DNA of 64,000 bases from Pseudomonas pseudonitroreducens (GTDB lineage: Bacteria; Pseudomonadota; Gammaproteobacteria; Pseudomonadales; Pseudomonadaceae): NCBI RefSeq assembly GCF_021603645.1, contig NZ_BQHJ01000001.1:558001-622000 (forward strand), read 5' to 3'. Shown here piece after piece: positions 46,767 to 54,657 of this stretch. Positions within the stretch are counted from its first letter, which is position 1. Every line of letters begins with the position of its first letter. Both the position numbers and the translations under genes were made by a program. The notes below the pieces were generated by a model. It was not told where the DNA came from and did not search any database. It saw nothing but the letters and a program-made list of their open reading frames with translations.

Positions 46767-46776
46767 CTCGATGTAG
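46736..46776. repeat. Perfect 13-base inverted repeat at a stop codon
   Basis: CTACATCGAGTCA (46736-46748) and TGACTCGATGTAG (46764-46776) are exact complements around a 15-base loop. The TGA stop of the spermidine-synthase-like gene forms the first three bases of the right arm. Neither side has a T run, so it is not a standard intrinsic terminator. It could protect mRNA ends of the two convergent genes. Confidence 0.75.
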
Positions 46777-46782
46777 TCGGCG

Positions 46783-48450
46783 TCAGGGGAACTGGTAGCT
46801 GAAGGCGAAATTCAGCCGCGGGCTGCGTTCGTTGTTGTCCAGGGCGCGGTCGCCGAAGGGCTTGGCCACTTCCATCGATACCAGGTAGTGCTTGCGGTCG
46901 GAGAAGCGAACACCGAGTGCCGCCGAGCCGAGCTTGGCTTCCGTCAGTCCGTCCTGGTTGTAGTGGGTGCGGGCGGTATCGGCGACCACGTAGGGCTGGA
47001 TCTGGCTGAGCAGCGTGCTTTGCCGCAGGAAGGAATAGTTCACCTCATAGGACGCGCCCCAACCCTTGTCGCCGGTGGCCTGGTCGTCGGGGTAGCCGCG
47101 GCCGAAGTTGGCGCCGCCGTAGGTGACCTGCTCGGAGTCCGGCAGCACGTCGTCGCTCCACTGGAAGGCTGCAGTCACCACGCCCTGCCAGTTGGAGCCG
47201 AACTGGTCCTGCTGCGCACCGTAGCCGAGCAGGCGGGTGAAGTCCTTTTTCACCGGCTCCGGCGTTTCTGCGCCCATGCCGCTGAGCCCCTGGTAGACCG
47301 CCATGCTGCCGGCGCGCACGCGCTTCTCGGCGAACTGCTGGACGACGGTCTCGACGCCGACCACCCGCAGCTTGCTCTTCTGCTCGATGCGGTAGGGGAT
47401 ATCCGGATACACCAGGTCGTATCGGCTGGAGTCGTTCACCGTATAGCCGCGCAGGGTGACGTCCCAGGTGAGGTCGCGACGCAGCATCAGCGGCAGGCCG
47501 AGGCCGGCGCTGACGCGCTCGTTCTGCCGGTGCCGCTCGAACTCCAGGCCGTTCGCCAGGCGCAGGTTGTCGCCCGGGCGCGAGTTGTACTTGGAGTAGC
47601 CGGCCTGCAGCTGAACACCGTTGTCCCCCAGCAGTTGGCTGTAGTTCCAGGCGCGGTAGTACTCGTGGTCGTCGCCCGGCGGATACAGGTAGCTGTACTG
47701 CAGTTGCTCGCCCCAGCCGAGCATCGACATCACCTCGGCGTTGAAGATGCCGCGCTGCTGGTTGCGCCGTGAGTCGAGGTTCATGCCGGTGTCGAAGCGC
47801 TTCTGCTTGCCGGCCAGCTCCAGCACGGCGCCGCCATCGCTGGTGGTGGGCGGGTTGAGCGCCATGGCCATCTGCAGGCCGGGTACCCGGCTCATCAGCA
47901 CGCTGAAGCGCTCGAAACTTTCGCGGGTTAGCGGTTTCTCGGACTTGAGCCGGTCGATCCAGCGATCCACCCGCGCCTGGTGCACGCCAAGATCGCCATT
48001 GCCGCGGACCTGGGCGATGTGGCCTTCGACCAGAACGATGCGCGCAACGCCACCGCTGAAGTCCTGGTTCGGTACATAGGCGAAGGAAATGAAGTAACCG
48101 TCGTCCTGATAACGCTGGGTGATGGCCTTGGCTGCCGCCACCAGTTCGCTGACCTGGATGGTGCGTCTGGTCAGCGGTTCCAGCAGTGGCTTCCAGGTCG
48201 CGACCGGGTAGTGCTTGCCGCCGGCCAGTTCAATGCGCTTGATGCGCACGTGTTGCTGGAGAATCTGCACCGGTTGGCTTGCCGCAGGCTGTGGAGTGGT
48301 GACCTTGGGAGCCTTGGGGCGAAGTTCGCCATCGGGAAGATTGGGGCGGGGGAGGGTCTGTTCGATATCGGAGCCGGGAAGCTGGATCGGGCGCTCGGCC
48401 CAGGCGAAGGGTGCAGCCAACAACAGGGGAAGGACGGCGAGTCGGCGCAT
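46783..48450 (-). CDS. TpsB/FhaC-type outer-membrane transporter
   Basis: The 555-residue protein has a signal peptide (RRLAVLPLLLAAPFAWA), a Pro-rich linker, two POTRA domains (about 60-210; VRIKRIELAGGKHYP, GYFISFAYVPNQDFSGG) and a 16-strand barrel ending in LNFAFSYQFP with terminal aromatic-Phe-Pro. The loop-6 motif is NFGRGYP with the conserved Arg. It belongs to the ShlB/FhaC/HecB family that exports TpsA proteins. No large hemagglutinin-type TpsA is nearby. The gene just upstream in the same direction encodes a glycine-rich repeat lipoprotein, which is therefore the candidate cargo. GGAGGAG precedes its ATG. Confidence 0.9.
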   Translation of the reverse strand: MRRLAVLPLLLAAPFAWAERPIQLPGSDIEQTLPRPNLPDGELRPKAPKVTTPQPAASQPVQILQQHVRIKRIELAGGKHYPVATWKPLLEPLTRRTIQVSELVAAAKAITQRYQDDGYFISFAYVPNQDFSGGVARIVLVEGHIAQVRGNGDLGVHQARVDRWIDRLKSEKPLTRESFERFSVLMSRVPGLQMAMALNPPTTSDGGAVLELAGKQKRFDTGMNLDSRRNQQRGIFNAEVMSMLGWGEQLQYSYLYPPGDDHEYYRAWNYSQLLGDNGVQLQAGYSKYNSRPGDNLRLANGLEFERHRQNERVSAGLGLPLMLRRDLTWDVTLRGYTVNDSSRYDLVYPDIPYRIEQKSKLRVVGVETVVQQFAEKRVRAGSMAVYQGLSGMGAETPEPVKKDFTRLLGYGAQQDQFGSNWQGVVTAAFQWSDDVLPDSEQVTYGGANFGRGYPDDQATGDKGWGASYEVNYSFLRQSTLLSQIQPYVVADTARTHYNQDGLTEAKLGSAALGVRFSDRKHYLVSMEVAKPFGDRALDNNERSPRLNFAFSYQFP

Positions 48451-48486
48451 CTGGCTCCTCCATGAGACCGATCTTCTTATTAAAAG

Positions 48487-48512
48487 ACCAGGAGCCGTGG
48501 GCGGCTCCTGGT
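48487..48512 (-). terminator. Terminator/attenuator between lipoprotein and tpsB
   Basis: ACCAGGAGCC and GGCTCCTGGT form a perfect ten-base stem around a six-base loop. On the minus strand the tail is CTTTTAATAAG, a weak T run. It lies 26 bases after the lipoprotein stop and 37 bases before the tpsB start, so it should let only part of the transcripts through. Confidence 0.75.
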
Positions 48513-48537
48513 TACTACAGTATGGGCGTAATTCGGA

Positions 48538-50178
48538 TTATTGCTTGTGCGTACCGATCGCCAATCCACCGCCCAGTCCACCGGTCACACCTCCCAGCGC
48601 GCCACCCACGGCGCCTAGCGTGTTGCCCAGCAGGCCTCCCTGGCCGCTGGTACCGCCAGTCGTACCGGCACCGGCGCCGACTGCCACACCCGAACCCTGG
48701 GCGTTGCTGCCGATGCCCACGCCTGCCCCGGCGACCAGGCCGCCGCCACCGGTCAGGCCGCTGGTCACACCGCCGAGGGTGCCAGCCACACCGTTGACCA
48801 GGCCACCCACCGGATTGCTGCCGCCGGTTGCGCCGCCGAGGGAGCCGGTGATGCCGCCGACTGCGCCGGTCACGCCGCTGACCAGGCCACCCACCGGATT
48901 GCTGCCGCCGGAAGCGCCACCGAGGGAGCCGGTGATACCGCCGACTGCGCCGGTCACACCGCTGACCAGGCCACCCACTGGATTGCTGCCGCCAGCAGCG
49001 CCGCCGAGGGAGCCGGTGATGCCGCCGACTGCGCCGGTCACGCCGCCGACCAGGCCACCCACCGGATTACTGCCACCGGTAGCGCCACCCAGGGAGCCGG
49101 TTACACCGCCGAGCAGACCGCCGCCCGGGTTGCTGCCGTTGACCAGGCCGCCGGCGGCACTGACTGCCTGACCCGCATTGCTGACGATTCCGCCGACCGG
49201 GGCCAGCGCCGGATTCTGGCTGGCGACCTGGTTGCCTGTCTGGGTCACAACGCCGCCGACGGTGGTCAACAGGTTGTTCACCGGCGTTCCCAGTCCGGTG
49301 GCGGCGCCCACGCCGCGAGTGGTTCCTTCGATGTTGCCGACCAGGCCGGCGGTGGTGCCGCTGAGCTGGGTGGTCAGTTGGCTCAGCGGCCCGGTGGTGA
49401 CCGCACCGCTGAGGGAGTCGCCGAGCATGGTGATCTTGCCGCCGACACCATCCACCAGGCCGCCCACCTGGCCGGTCAGGCCATTGAGCGGAGTGTTGGC
49501 CAGCACCGGTGCATCGCCGATGGCCGCCACGGTGTCGCCCAGGCTGCTCACGGCGCCGCCGGTATGGCTCACCAGGCCGGTTACGCCTGCCACGGTAGTG
49601 CCCACGGCGTTGGGGTTGTTGCCCAGTTGGCCGAGGCCATTGGTGACGCCGGTGCCGACGCTGTCCACCCCGGCGCCGACTTCCTGGACCAGGCTGCCGG
49701 CATTCTGCGTGACGCCGTTGCCCAGGACCGGCAGGTCGACGGTTTTCACTACCGCCCCTACGGTGCTGACGGTGTCGCCGACATTGGAGACCGCTTCGCC
49801 GGTGTTGGTCAGGATATTGCCGGTGGTGCTGGCCGGCGGAGTAGTGGTGCCGCCGCCATCAGTACCGCCGCCGCCGTCCGTGCCGCCACCGCCCGTACCG
49901 CCCGTACCGCCCGTACCGCCAGTACCGCCAGTACCGCCAGTTCCTCCGGTGCCGTCGGTGCCACCGGTTCCTCCAGTACCACCAGTGCCGTCGGTACCGC
50001 CTGTGCCGCCTGTGCCGCCGGAGCCACCGGAACCATCGCCGCCGGAACCGCTGTCCGCGGGTTGTTCCGAGCTGCTGCCGGAAGAGTGATGGCTGCTGCC
50101 GCCCTTGCTGCTGCAACCTTGCAGGGAGAGGGCGACGACGAGAAGGGAAAGCGCGAAAACACGGATCGGGCCTGACAT
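48538..50178 (-). CDS. Collagen-like glycine-rich repeat lipoprotein
   Basis: The 546-residue protein has a lipoprotein signal with lipobox LQGC (Cys22), a Ser-rich linker, then a Gly-Gly-Thr/Asp tract (about residues 50-105) like a collagen-type sequence. A middle part has loose repeats of VGxxV, and residues about 350-475 hold 28-residue repeats reading GSNPVGGLVSGVTGAVGG then ITGSLGGA. The end is glycine-rich. Database annotation of such proteins is usually collagen-like triple-helix repeat protein. No TPS secretion domain is visible. ATG 50178 is chosen because GAGGAAC lies eight bases upstream. tpsB follows, suggesting surface export or anchoring. Confidence 0.82.
   Translation of the reverse strand: MSGPIRVFALSLLVVALSLQGCSSKGGSSHHSSGSSSEQPADSGSGGDGSGGSGGTGGTGGTDGTGGTGGTGGTDGTGGTGGTGGTGGTGGTGGTGGGGTDGGGGTDGGGTTTPPASTTGNILTNTGEAVSNVGDTVSTVGAVVKTVDLPVLGNGVTQNAGSLVQEVGAGVDSVGTGVTNGLGQLGNNPNAVGTTVAGVTGLVSHTGGAVSSLGDTVAAIGDAPVLANTPLNGLTGQVGGLVDGVGGKITMLGDSLSGAVTTGPLSQLTTQLSGTTAGLVGNIEGTTRGVGAATGLGTPVNNLLTTVGGVVTQTGNQVASQNPALAPVGGIVSNAGQAVSAAGGLVNGSNPGGGLLGGVTGSLGGATGGSNPVGGLVGGVTGAVGGITGSLGGAAGGSNPVGGLVSGVTGAVGGITGSLGGASGGSNPVGGLVSGVTGAVGGITGSLGGATGGSNPVGGLVNGVAGTLGGVTSGLTGGGGLVAGAGVGIGSNAQGSGVAVGAGAGTTGGTSGQGGLLGNTLGAVGGALGGVTGGLGGGLAIGTHKQ
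48796..49131. repeat. Four 84-bp tandem repeats in the lipoprotein gene
   Basis: The block starting GACCAGGCCACCCACCGGAT recurs at 48796, 48880, 48964 and 49048, exactly 84 bases apart, with few third-position changes. Each encodes 28 residues. A degenerate fifth unit follows. Copy number could change by recombination while keeping frame. Confidence 0.9.
49868..50050. repeat. 9-bp (Gly-Gly-Thr) low-complexity tract
   Basis: Serial GTACCGCC[C/A] units encode Gly-Gly-Thr on the minus strand, with Asp replacing a glycine at intervals (GGTGGTDGT). It forms the collagen-like segment of the lipoprotein. Confidence 0.85.
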
Positions 50179-50435
50179 GAGAAGTTCCTCCATGAGAACG
50201 TCAGTCAGCGGGCTGTCCGGTCGGTATCCGGCGAGTCGCTGAGCTGCTCTGGAGTCAGTTCTAGAGGTTTGTTTCCAGGCGCGAAATTGGAACTTGTATA
50301 TAGTCGTTTTGTGGATGGCAAGCTTTTGATTTTAAAGTAAAAACTAAAGGATTATGGCGACTTGCCAGGCATTTTTAATACCTTGGATATAGCGCTTTTC
50401 GCACGATGGTTCCGGTTTGGATTTTTCGGGCGCAC

Positions 50436-51227
50436 TCATTTGCCCTGGAATCGGCCTTCGCGACGTTCCAGCATGGCGTTCAAACCCTCCTTTGCGTCAT
50501 CGGTGGAGAGCAATTCGCTGGCCATGGCCGGCAGCAGTCGCGCCGCCGCTTCCTCGCCTTCATCGAGGCTGCGGCGCGCCGAGGCGAGGGTAGCGCGAAT
50601 GCCCAGCGGCGCCTGGGCGGCCACTCGCTGTGCAAGCCACAGGGCGCGCGGCATCAACTCCTCTGGCGCAGTGACTTCCTGAACCAGGCCGATGCGGTAG
50701 GCCTCGTGGGCATCGAAGGGGTCGCCAGTGAGCAGCCAGCGCATGGCGTTGCCCCAGCCCGCGACCTGATGCATGCGCAAGGTAGCGCCGCCGAACGGGA
50801 AGATGCCGCGTTGCACTTCGAGTTGGGCGAAACGCGCGTTGCTGGCGCACAGGTTGATGTCGGCGGCGAGCATCAGCTCGATGCCCAGGGTGAAACAGTA
50901 ACCTTGTGCCGCAACCAGCAAAGGCTTGGTCAGGCGCCGGCCGCCGAAAGTGCCCCACGGATCAGCGGAGCCTTCGGGCATGCTCCAGCCGGTGCGGAAG
51001 GTCTCGCCGATATTGGCCAGGTCCAGCCCCGCGGTGAAATGGTCGCCATGGGCGTATACCAGGGCGCAGCGCAGATCGTCGTCGCGCTCGTATTCGCCGA
51101 ACGCCAGAACCAGCTGGGTGAGCATGTCCAGGTCGAAGGCGTTGCGCTTTTCCACCCGGTTCAAGCCGAGCAGCAGGACGTGGTCATGGCGTTCGACGGT
51201 GATGCGGGGTTGGCTGCTGGCGGTCAT
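50436..51227 (-). CDS. Enoyl-CoA hydratase/isomerase family protein
   Basis: The 263-residue crotonase-fold protein has oxyanion-hole segments HGDHFTAGLDLANIG and AAQGYCFTLGIELMLAADI. Catalytic-loop Glu lies in ARFAQLEVQRGIFPFGGAT; only one of the two hydratase glutamates seems present, so isomerase or another crotonase reaction is possible. ATG 51227 has GGAG seven bases upstream. Between this gene and the lipoprotein start lie 257 bases, AT-rich around 50280-50400, with no gene. Confidence 0.87.
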   Translation of the reverse strand: MTASSQPRITVERHDHVLLLGLNRVEKRNAFDLDMLTQLVLAFGEYERDDDLRCALVYAHGDHFTAGLDLANIGETFRTGWSMPEGSADPWGTFGGRRLTKPLLVAAQGYCFTLGIELMLAADINLCASNARFAQLEVQRGIFPFGGATLRMHQVAGWGNAMRWLLTGDPFDAHEAYRIGLVQEVTAPEELMPRALWLAQRVAAQAPLGIRATLASARRSLDEGEEAAARLLPAMASELLSTDDAKEGLNAMLERREGRFQGK

Positions 51228-51565
51228 CGGCGGGCTCCGGTGAGTAGGCTTGCTCGGTATAGCCGGCGTCACCGGCCTTGTCTATGGGGCGACCGTTCGC
51301 CGGTCGCGTTCCGAAAAGAAACACATCGGTCAGGAATTTCCGGTATGATACGCGCCGGCCAAACGATGGCCTCGTTTCGGATCCCGCATTTTTCCGCAGC
51401 TTTCACGCTCGGGCTGTGCGTCCGCTGTGCGGACTTCCTTGACGCATTCTTCCAATCTTCATTTCGCAAATCCCCGCTTCCAGCTGCCTGGGTGACTTTA
51501 TCGTCGTACAGGGCATGCGCAGCTCGGCTATTGGGTCTTTGCGGATGTACTTAGAGGCAAAACCC
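51228..51565 (+). promoter_or_regulatory. Long leader of the DEAD-box helicase gene
   Basis: The 338-base gap holds no gene. TATGAT at 51344-51349 is the only good -10, with no clear -35, and would give a leader of about 210 bases. csdA/deaD genes of other bacteria have leaders of this length that act in cold induction and self-control. Open frames here are short and lack ribosome sites. Confidence 0.45.
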
Positions 51566-53266
51566 ATGACCCAGGAAACCGCCGGCTTCGCCGCGCTCGG
51601 TCTTCACCCCAATGTTCTCGCTGCCATTGCCGCTGTCGGTTATGAAGAGCCGTCGCCGATCCAGGCCCAGTCGATCCCGGTGATCCTCGAAGGCCACGAC
51701 ATGATCGGCCAGGCCCAGACCGGTACCGGCAAGACCGCTGCCTTTGCGCTGCCGATGCTGTCGCAGATCGAGCCGAGCCGCCGCGTACCGCAGGTACTGG
51801 TGCTGGTGCCGACCCGCGAGCTGGCCCTGCAGGTTGCTACCGCTTTCGAAACCTATTCCAAGCAGATGCCGGGCGTCGGTGTGATTGCCGTCTACGGCGG
51901 CGCGCCCATGGGCCCGCAGCTCAAGGCCCTGCGCCAGGGCGCCCAGGTCGTGGTCGCCACCCCGGGCCGCCTGTGCGACCACCTGCGCCGCGACGAAAAT
52001 CTGCTGTCCACCGTCAAGAGCCTGGTCCTCGACGAAGCGGACGAAATGCTCAAGCTCGGCTTCATGGATGACCTCGAAGTGATCTTCGAAGCCATGCCGT
52101 CCAGCCGTCAGAGCGTGCTGTTCTCCGCGACTCTGCCGGCCTCGATCCGCAGCATCGCCGAACGCCACCTGAAAGAACCCAAGCACGTCCGCATCGCCGC
52201 CAAGACCCAGACTGTCGCCCGCATCGAGCAGGTGCACCTGATGGTTCACGCCGACCAGAAGCCGGCCTCGATCCTGCGCCTGCTGGAAGTCGAACAGTTC
52301 GACGCGCTGATCGGCTTCGTCCGCACCAAGCAGGCTACGCTGGACATCGCCGAGCTGCTCGAGCGCCAGGGCTATCGTGCTGCCGCGCTGAACGGCGACA
52401 TGCCGCAGGCCCAGCGTGAGCGCGTGATCGAGTCCCTGAAGGACGGCTCGCTGGACATCGTCATCGCCACCGACGTCGCGGCCCGCGGCCTTGATGTGGC
52501 GCGCATCACCCACGTACTGAACGTGGACATGCCCTACGATCCGGAATCCTACGTACACCGTATCGGCCGTACCGGCCGCGCCGGCCGTGAAGGCCGCGCC
52601 CTGCTGCTGGTGACTCCGCGCGAGCGCCGCATGCTGCAGGTGATCGAGCGTGTGACCGGGCAGAAGGTCGGCGAAGTTCGCCTGCCGGACGCCGAGACCG
52701 TTCTCGAAGCGCGCCTGAACCGCCTGGCCACCGGCCTGCAACCGTTGCTGGCCAACGCCGTTGCCAGCCGCGGGGCGGTGCGTGACGAGCTGTGCCGTCG
52801 CCTGGGTACCGACATGGACACCCTGGCCGCCGTACTGCTGGCCAAGCTGACCGAAGGCAAGGCACTGGACCTGGAATCGGTCCGTCGCGAACAACCGCTG
52901 ACCCCGGCCGCCCCGCGCGAGCGCAGCGGTGAGCGTTACGAGCGCAGCGAACGTGGCGATCGCCCCGAGCGCGGTGACCGTCCGGAGCGCAGCGGCGAGC
53001 GCCGCCCGATGGCTCCGCCGTCGGAAGGCAAGGCCCGTTGCCGTACTGCCCTGGGCGCCCGTGACGGCGTACAGGCAAAGAACCTGCTGGGTGCCATCCT
53101 CAACGAAGGTGGCCTGTCCCGCGAGGCCATCGGTCGCATCCAGATTCGCGAGACCTTCAGCCTGATCGAGCTGCCGGAAGAGAACCTCGAGCGCCTGCTG
53201 ACCAAGCTCAAGGACACCCGTGTCGCTGGCAAGGCCCTGCGCCTGCGCCGTTACCGCGAAGACTGA
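51566..53266 (+). CDS. deaD: DEAD-box RNA helicase, DeaD/CsdA type
   Basis: The 566-residue helicase has all motifs: Q motif (FAALGLHPNV, PSPIQAQSIP), AQTGTGKT, PTRELA, TPGR, DEAD, SAT, and HRIGRTGR. A DeaD-type dimerisation region follows, then an Arg/Glu/Ser/Asp-rich linker (repeats of GERYERSERGDRPERGDR) and a C-terminal RNA-binding domain. It helps ribosome assembly and mRNA turnover, especially in the cold. GAGG lies eight bases before ATG 51566. Confidence 0.94.
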   Translation: MTQETAGFAALGLHPNVLAAIAAVGYEEPSPIQAQSIPVILEGHDMIGQAQTGTGKTAAFALPMLSQIEPSRRVPQVLVLVPTRELALQVATAFETYSKQMPGVGVIAVYGGAPMGPQLKALRQGAQVVVATPGRLCDHLRRDENLLSTVKSLVLDEADEMLKLGFMDDLEVIFEAMPSSRQSVLFSATLPASIRSIAERHLKEPKHVRIAAKTQTVARIEQVHLMVHADQKPASILRLLEVEQFDALIGFVRTKQATLDIAELLERQGYRAAALNGDMPQAQRERVIESLKDGSLDIVIATDVAARGLDVARITHVLNVDMPYDPESYVHRIGRTGRAGREGRALLLVTPRERRMLQVIERVTGQKVGEVRLPDAETVLEARLNRLATGLQPLLANAVASRGAVRDELCRRLGTDMDTLAAVLLAKLTEGKALDLESVRREQPLTPAAPRERSGERYERSERGDRPERGDRPERSGERRPMAPPSEGKARCRTALGARDGVQAKNLLGAILNEGGLSREAIGRIQIRETFSLIELPEENLERLLTKLKDTRVAGKALRLRRYRED

Positions 53267-53286
53267 TTCGTCAGTCTCCCGCGCAT

Positions 53287-53316
53287 GAAAAAGCCCCGCC
53301 TTGGCGGGGCTTTTTC
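53287..53316. terminator. Terminator after deaD
   Basis: AAAAAGCCCCGCC-TT-GGCGGGGCTTTTT: strong, symmetrical, 20 bases after the stop. Confidence 0.93.
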
Positions 53317-53344
53317 GTTTCCGGTATCGGTCGATGCATGCCCT

Positions 53345-53420
53345 GTAGGAGCAAGCTTGCTCGCGAACTTCTCGCGGCAGCGTCGCAGTCGGGCGACTCG
53401 TGAGCAAGCTCGCTCCTGCA
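53345..53420. repeat. REP palindrome pair (diverged)
   Basis: Facing units of the GTAGGAGC-AAGCTTGCTCG form, with changes from the other copies (GCAAGC for GCGAGC; CTCCTGCA at the right end). It lies between the convergent deaD and dioxygenase genes. Confidence 0.82.
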
Positions 53421-53429
53421 TAAGAGCAG

Positions 53430-54200
53430 TCAGCCGAAGCGATAGATATCCATCCCCAGCGCGCCAAGGGTGAAGCCGGCGTGCTCGACCGTCATTGCCG
53501 AGCCGCCAGCGCCACGGGCGAAGTACAGCGGCAGCAGGTGCTCGTCACGCGGATGGTTGCGCACCGCCTGGGGCGCCTGCCGGCGATAGTCGAGCAAGGC
53601 TGATTCGTCGTCGGCCTCCAGGCGCTCCACCATCCAGTCGCGGAAGGCCTTGGCCCAGGGCGTGATGACCTCGGGGCCGGCATGCCAGTCCAGTTCGCCG
53701 AGGTTGTGGGTGATGCTGCCCGAGCCGATCAGCAGGATGCCTTCCCCGCGCAACGCACCCAGGGCGTGGCCAATGCGCTGCTGCATGGGCGCGCCGAGGC
53801 GGCTGGGCAGGGACAGCTGCACGACGGGAATGTCGGCAGCCGGGTACATCAGGCTCAGGGGGACCCAGGCGCCGTGGTCCAGCGGGCGCTCCGGGTCGAG
53901 GATGGCCGGCAGGCCGTCCGCGGCCAGCAGTTCGGCGACGCGCTGCGCCAGCTCCGGCGAACCATCGGCAGGGTACTGCACGGCATAGAGTTCCGGCGGG
54001 AAGCCGTAGAAGTCGTGCCAGGTGTCCGGCTTCGGTGATGCGGTGATGCGCAGGTCGGGGGTTTCCCAATGGGCGGAGACCACCAGGATCGCCTTGGGGC
54101 GCGGCAACTCGCGGGCCAGGCGCTTCAGCGGAGCATCGCTGGCGCCGGGGTCCAGGGCCAGCATGGGGGAGCCGTGGGAGATGAACAGGGCAGGGAGCAT
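53430..54200 (-). CDS. DODA-type extradiol ring-cleavage dioxygenase
   Basis: The 256-residue protein matches the class III LigB/YgiD family. Metal ligands appear in PALFISHGSPMLAL (His), VVSAHWETPDLRI (His) and the C-terminal VEHAGFTLGALGMD; LDHGAWVPLSLMYP is the other family block. Members such as E. coli YgiD cleave DOPA and similar catechols. No aromatic-degradation genes surround it, so the natural substrate is open. Confidence 0.9.
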   Translation of the reverse strand: MLPALFISHGSPMLALDPGASDAPLKRLARELPRPKAILVVSAHWETPDLRITASPKPDTWHDFYGFPPELYAVQYPADGSPELAQRVAELLAADGLPAILDPERPLDHGAWVPLSLMYPAADIPVVQLSLPSRLGAPMQQRIGHALGALRGEGILLIGSGSITHNLGELDWHAGPEVITPWAKAFRDWMVERLEADDESALLDYRRQAPQAVRNHPRDEHLLPLYFARGAGGSAMTVEHAGFTLGALGMDIYRFG

Positions 54201-54451
54201 GGCGAACCTCGCTACGTGATGGCTCTATGTTCCCGCGCGAACAAATCGAAAACCAGTATAGGTTTTTGAATGGAATGATCGATTTCAAAGATGTTTCCGT
54301 GCAGCTCTCGATGCCTGGACCGCCACCGGTGGATTTGCGAACTCAGTTGCAGACTGCTGCAGATAATCGCCATAGGGCGCTTTCTGAAGTTGCGGGTAAA
54401 CCAATGCGTTAAAGTTTGCGGAAAATTCCTATACGGATAACGAATTTGGCC

Positions 54452-54646
54452 ATGCAGCAAGTCGATCAAGCCCTGGTGCTGGAAATCGGTGACTGTCTCC
54501 AGCTGGACGACGGCACCGAGATCTGTGTGCAACGCGTCCGTGGCGATCAGGTTCGCCTGAAGATTTTCGAAGCCGGTGAGCGCGCCCGGGAACGCCGGGC
54601 GGCCTGGTGGCGTTGGTTGCTGCCGCGTGCTTTTCGCAGTATTTGA
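54452..54646 (+). CDS. Very small CsrA-like protein
   Basis: The 64-residue protein is not one I can name. Residues 12-38 (IGDCLQLDDGTEICVQRVRG then DQVRLKI) align without gaps to CsrA/RsmA ([20 protein letters not shown] then NQVRIGV), with nine identities and many similar residues in 27. The arginine equivalent to CsrA Arg44 falls on an Arg. The N-terminal strand lacks the Arg6/Arg7 pair. A basic, Trp-rich tail (RRAAWWRWLLPRAF) replaces the normal end. It ends 11 bases before tpm, so the two are likely cotranscribed. The 250 bases upstream carry no gene. A CsrA relative is my inference. Confidence 0.6.
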   Translation: MQQVDQALVLEIGDCLQLDDGTEICVQRVRGDQVRLKIFEAGERARERRAAWWRWLLPRAFRSI

Positions 54647-54657
54647 ACAGGTGATCT

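Noticed and set aside
48796-49131. Regular repeats suggestive of a CRISPR array
   Set aside because: Units are contiguous, 84 bases, in frame and coding; there are no unique spacers and no cas genes.
54227-54412. A 61-codon plus-strand frame between the dioxygenase and the CsrA-like gene
   Set aside because: No good ribosome site and no recognisable features; it probably lies in the promoter region.
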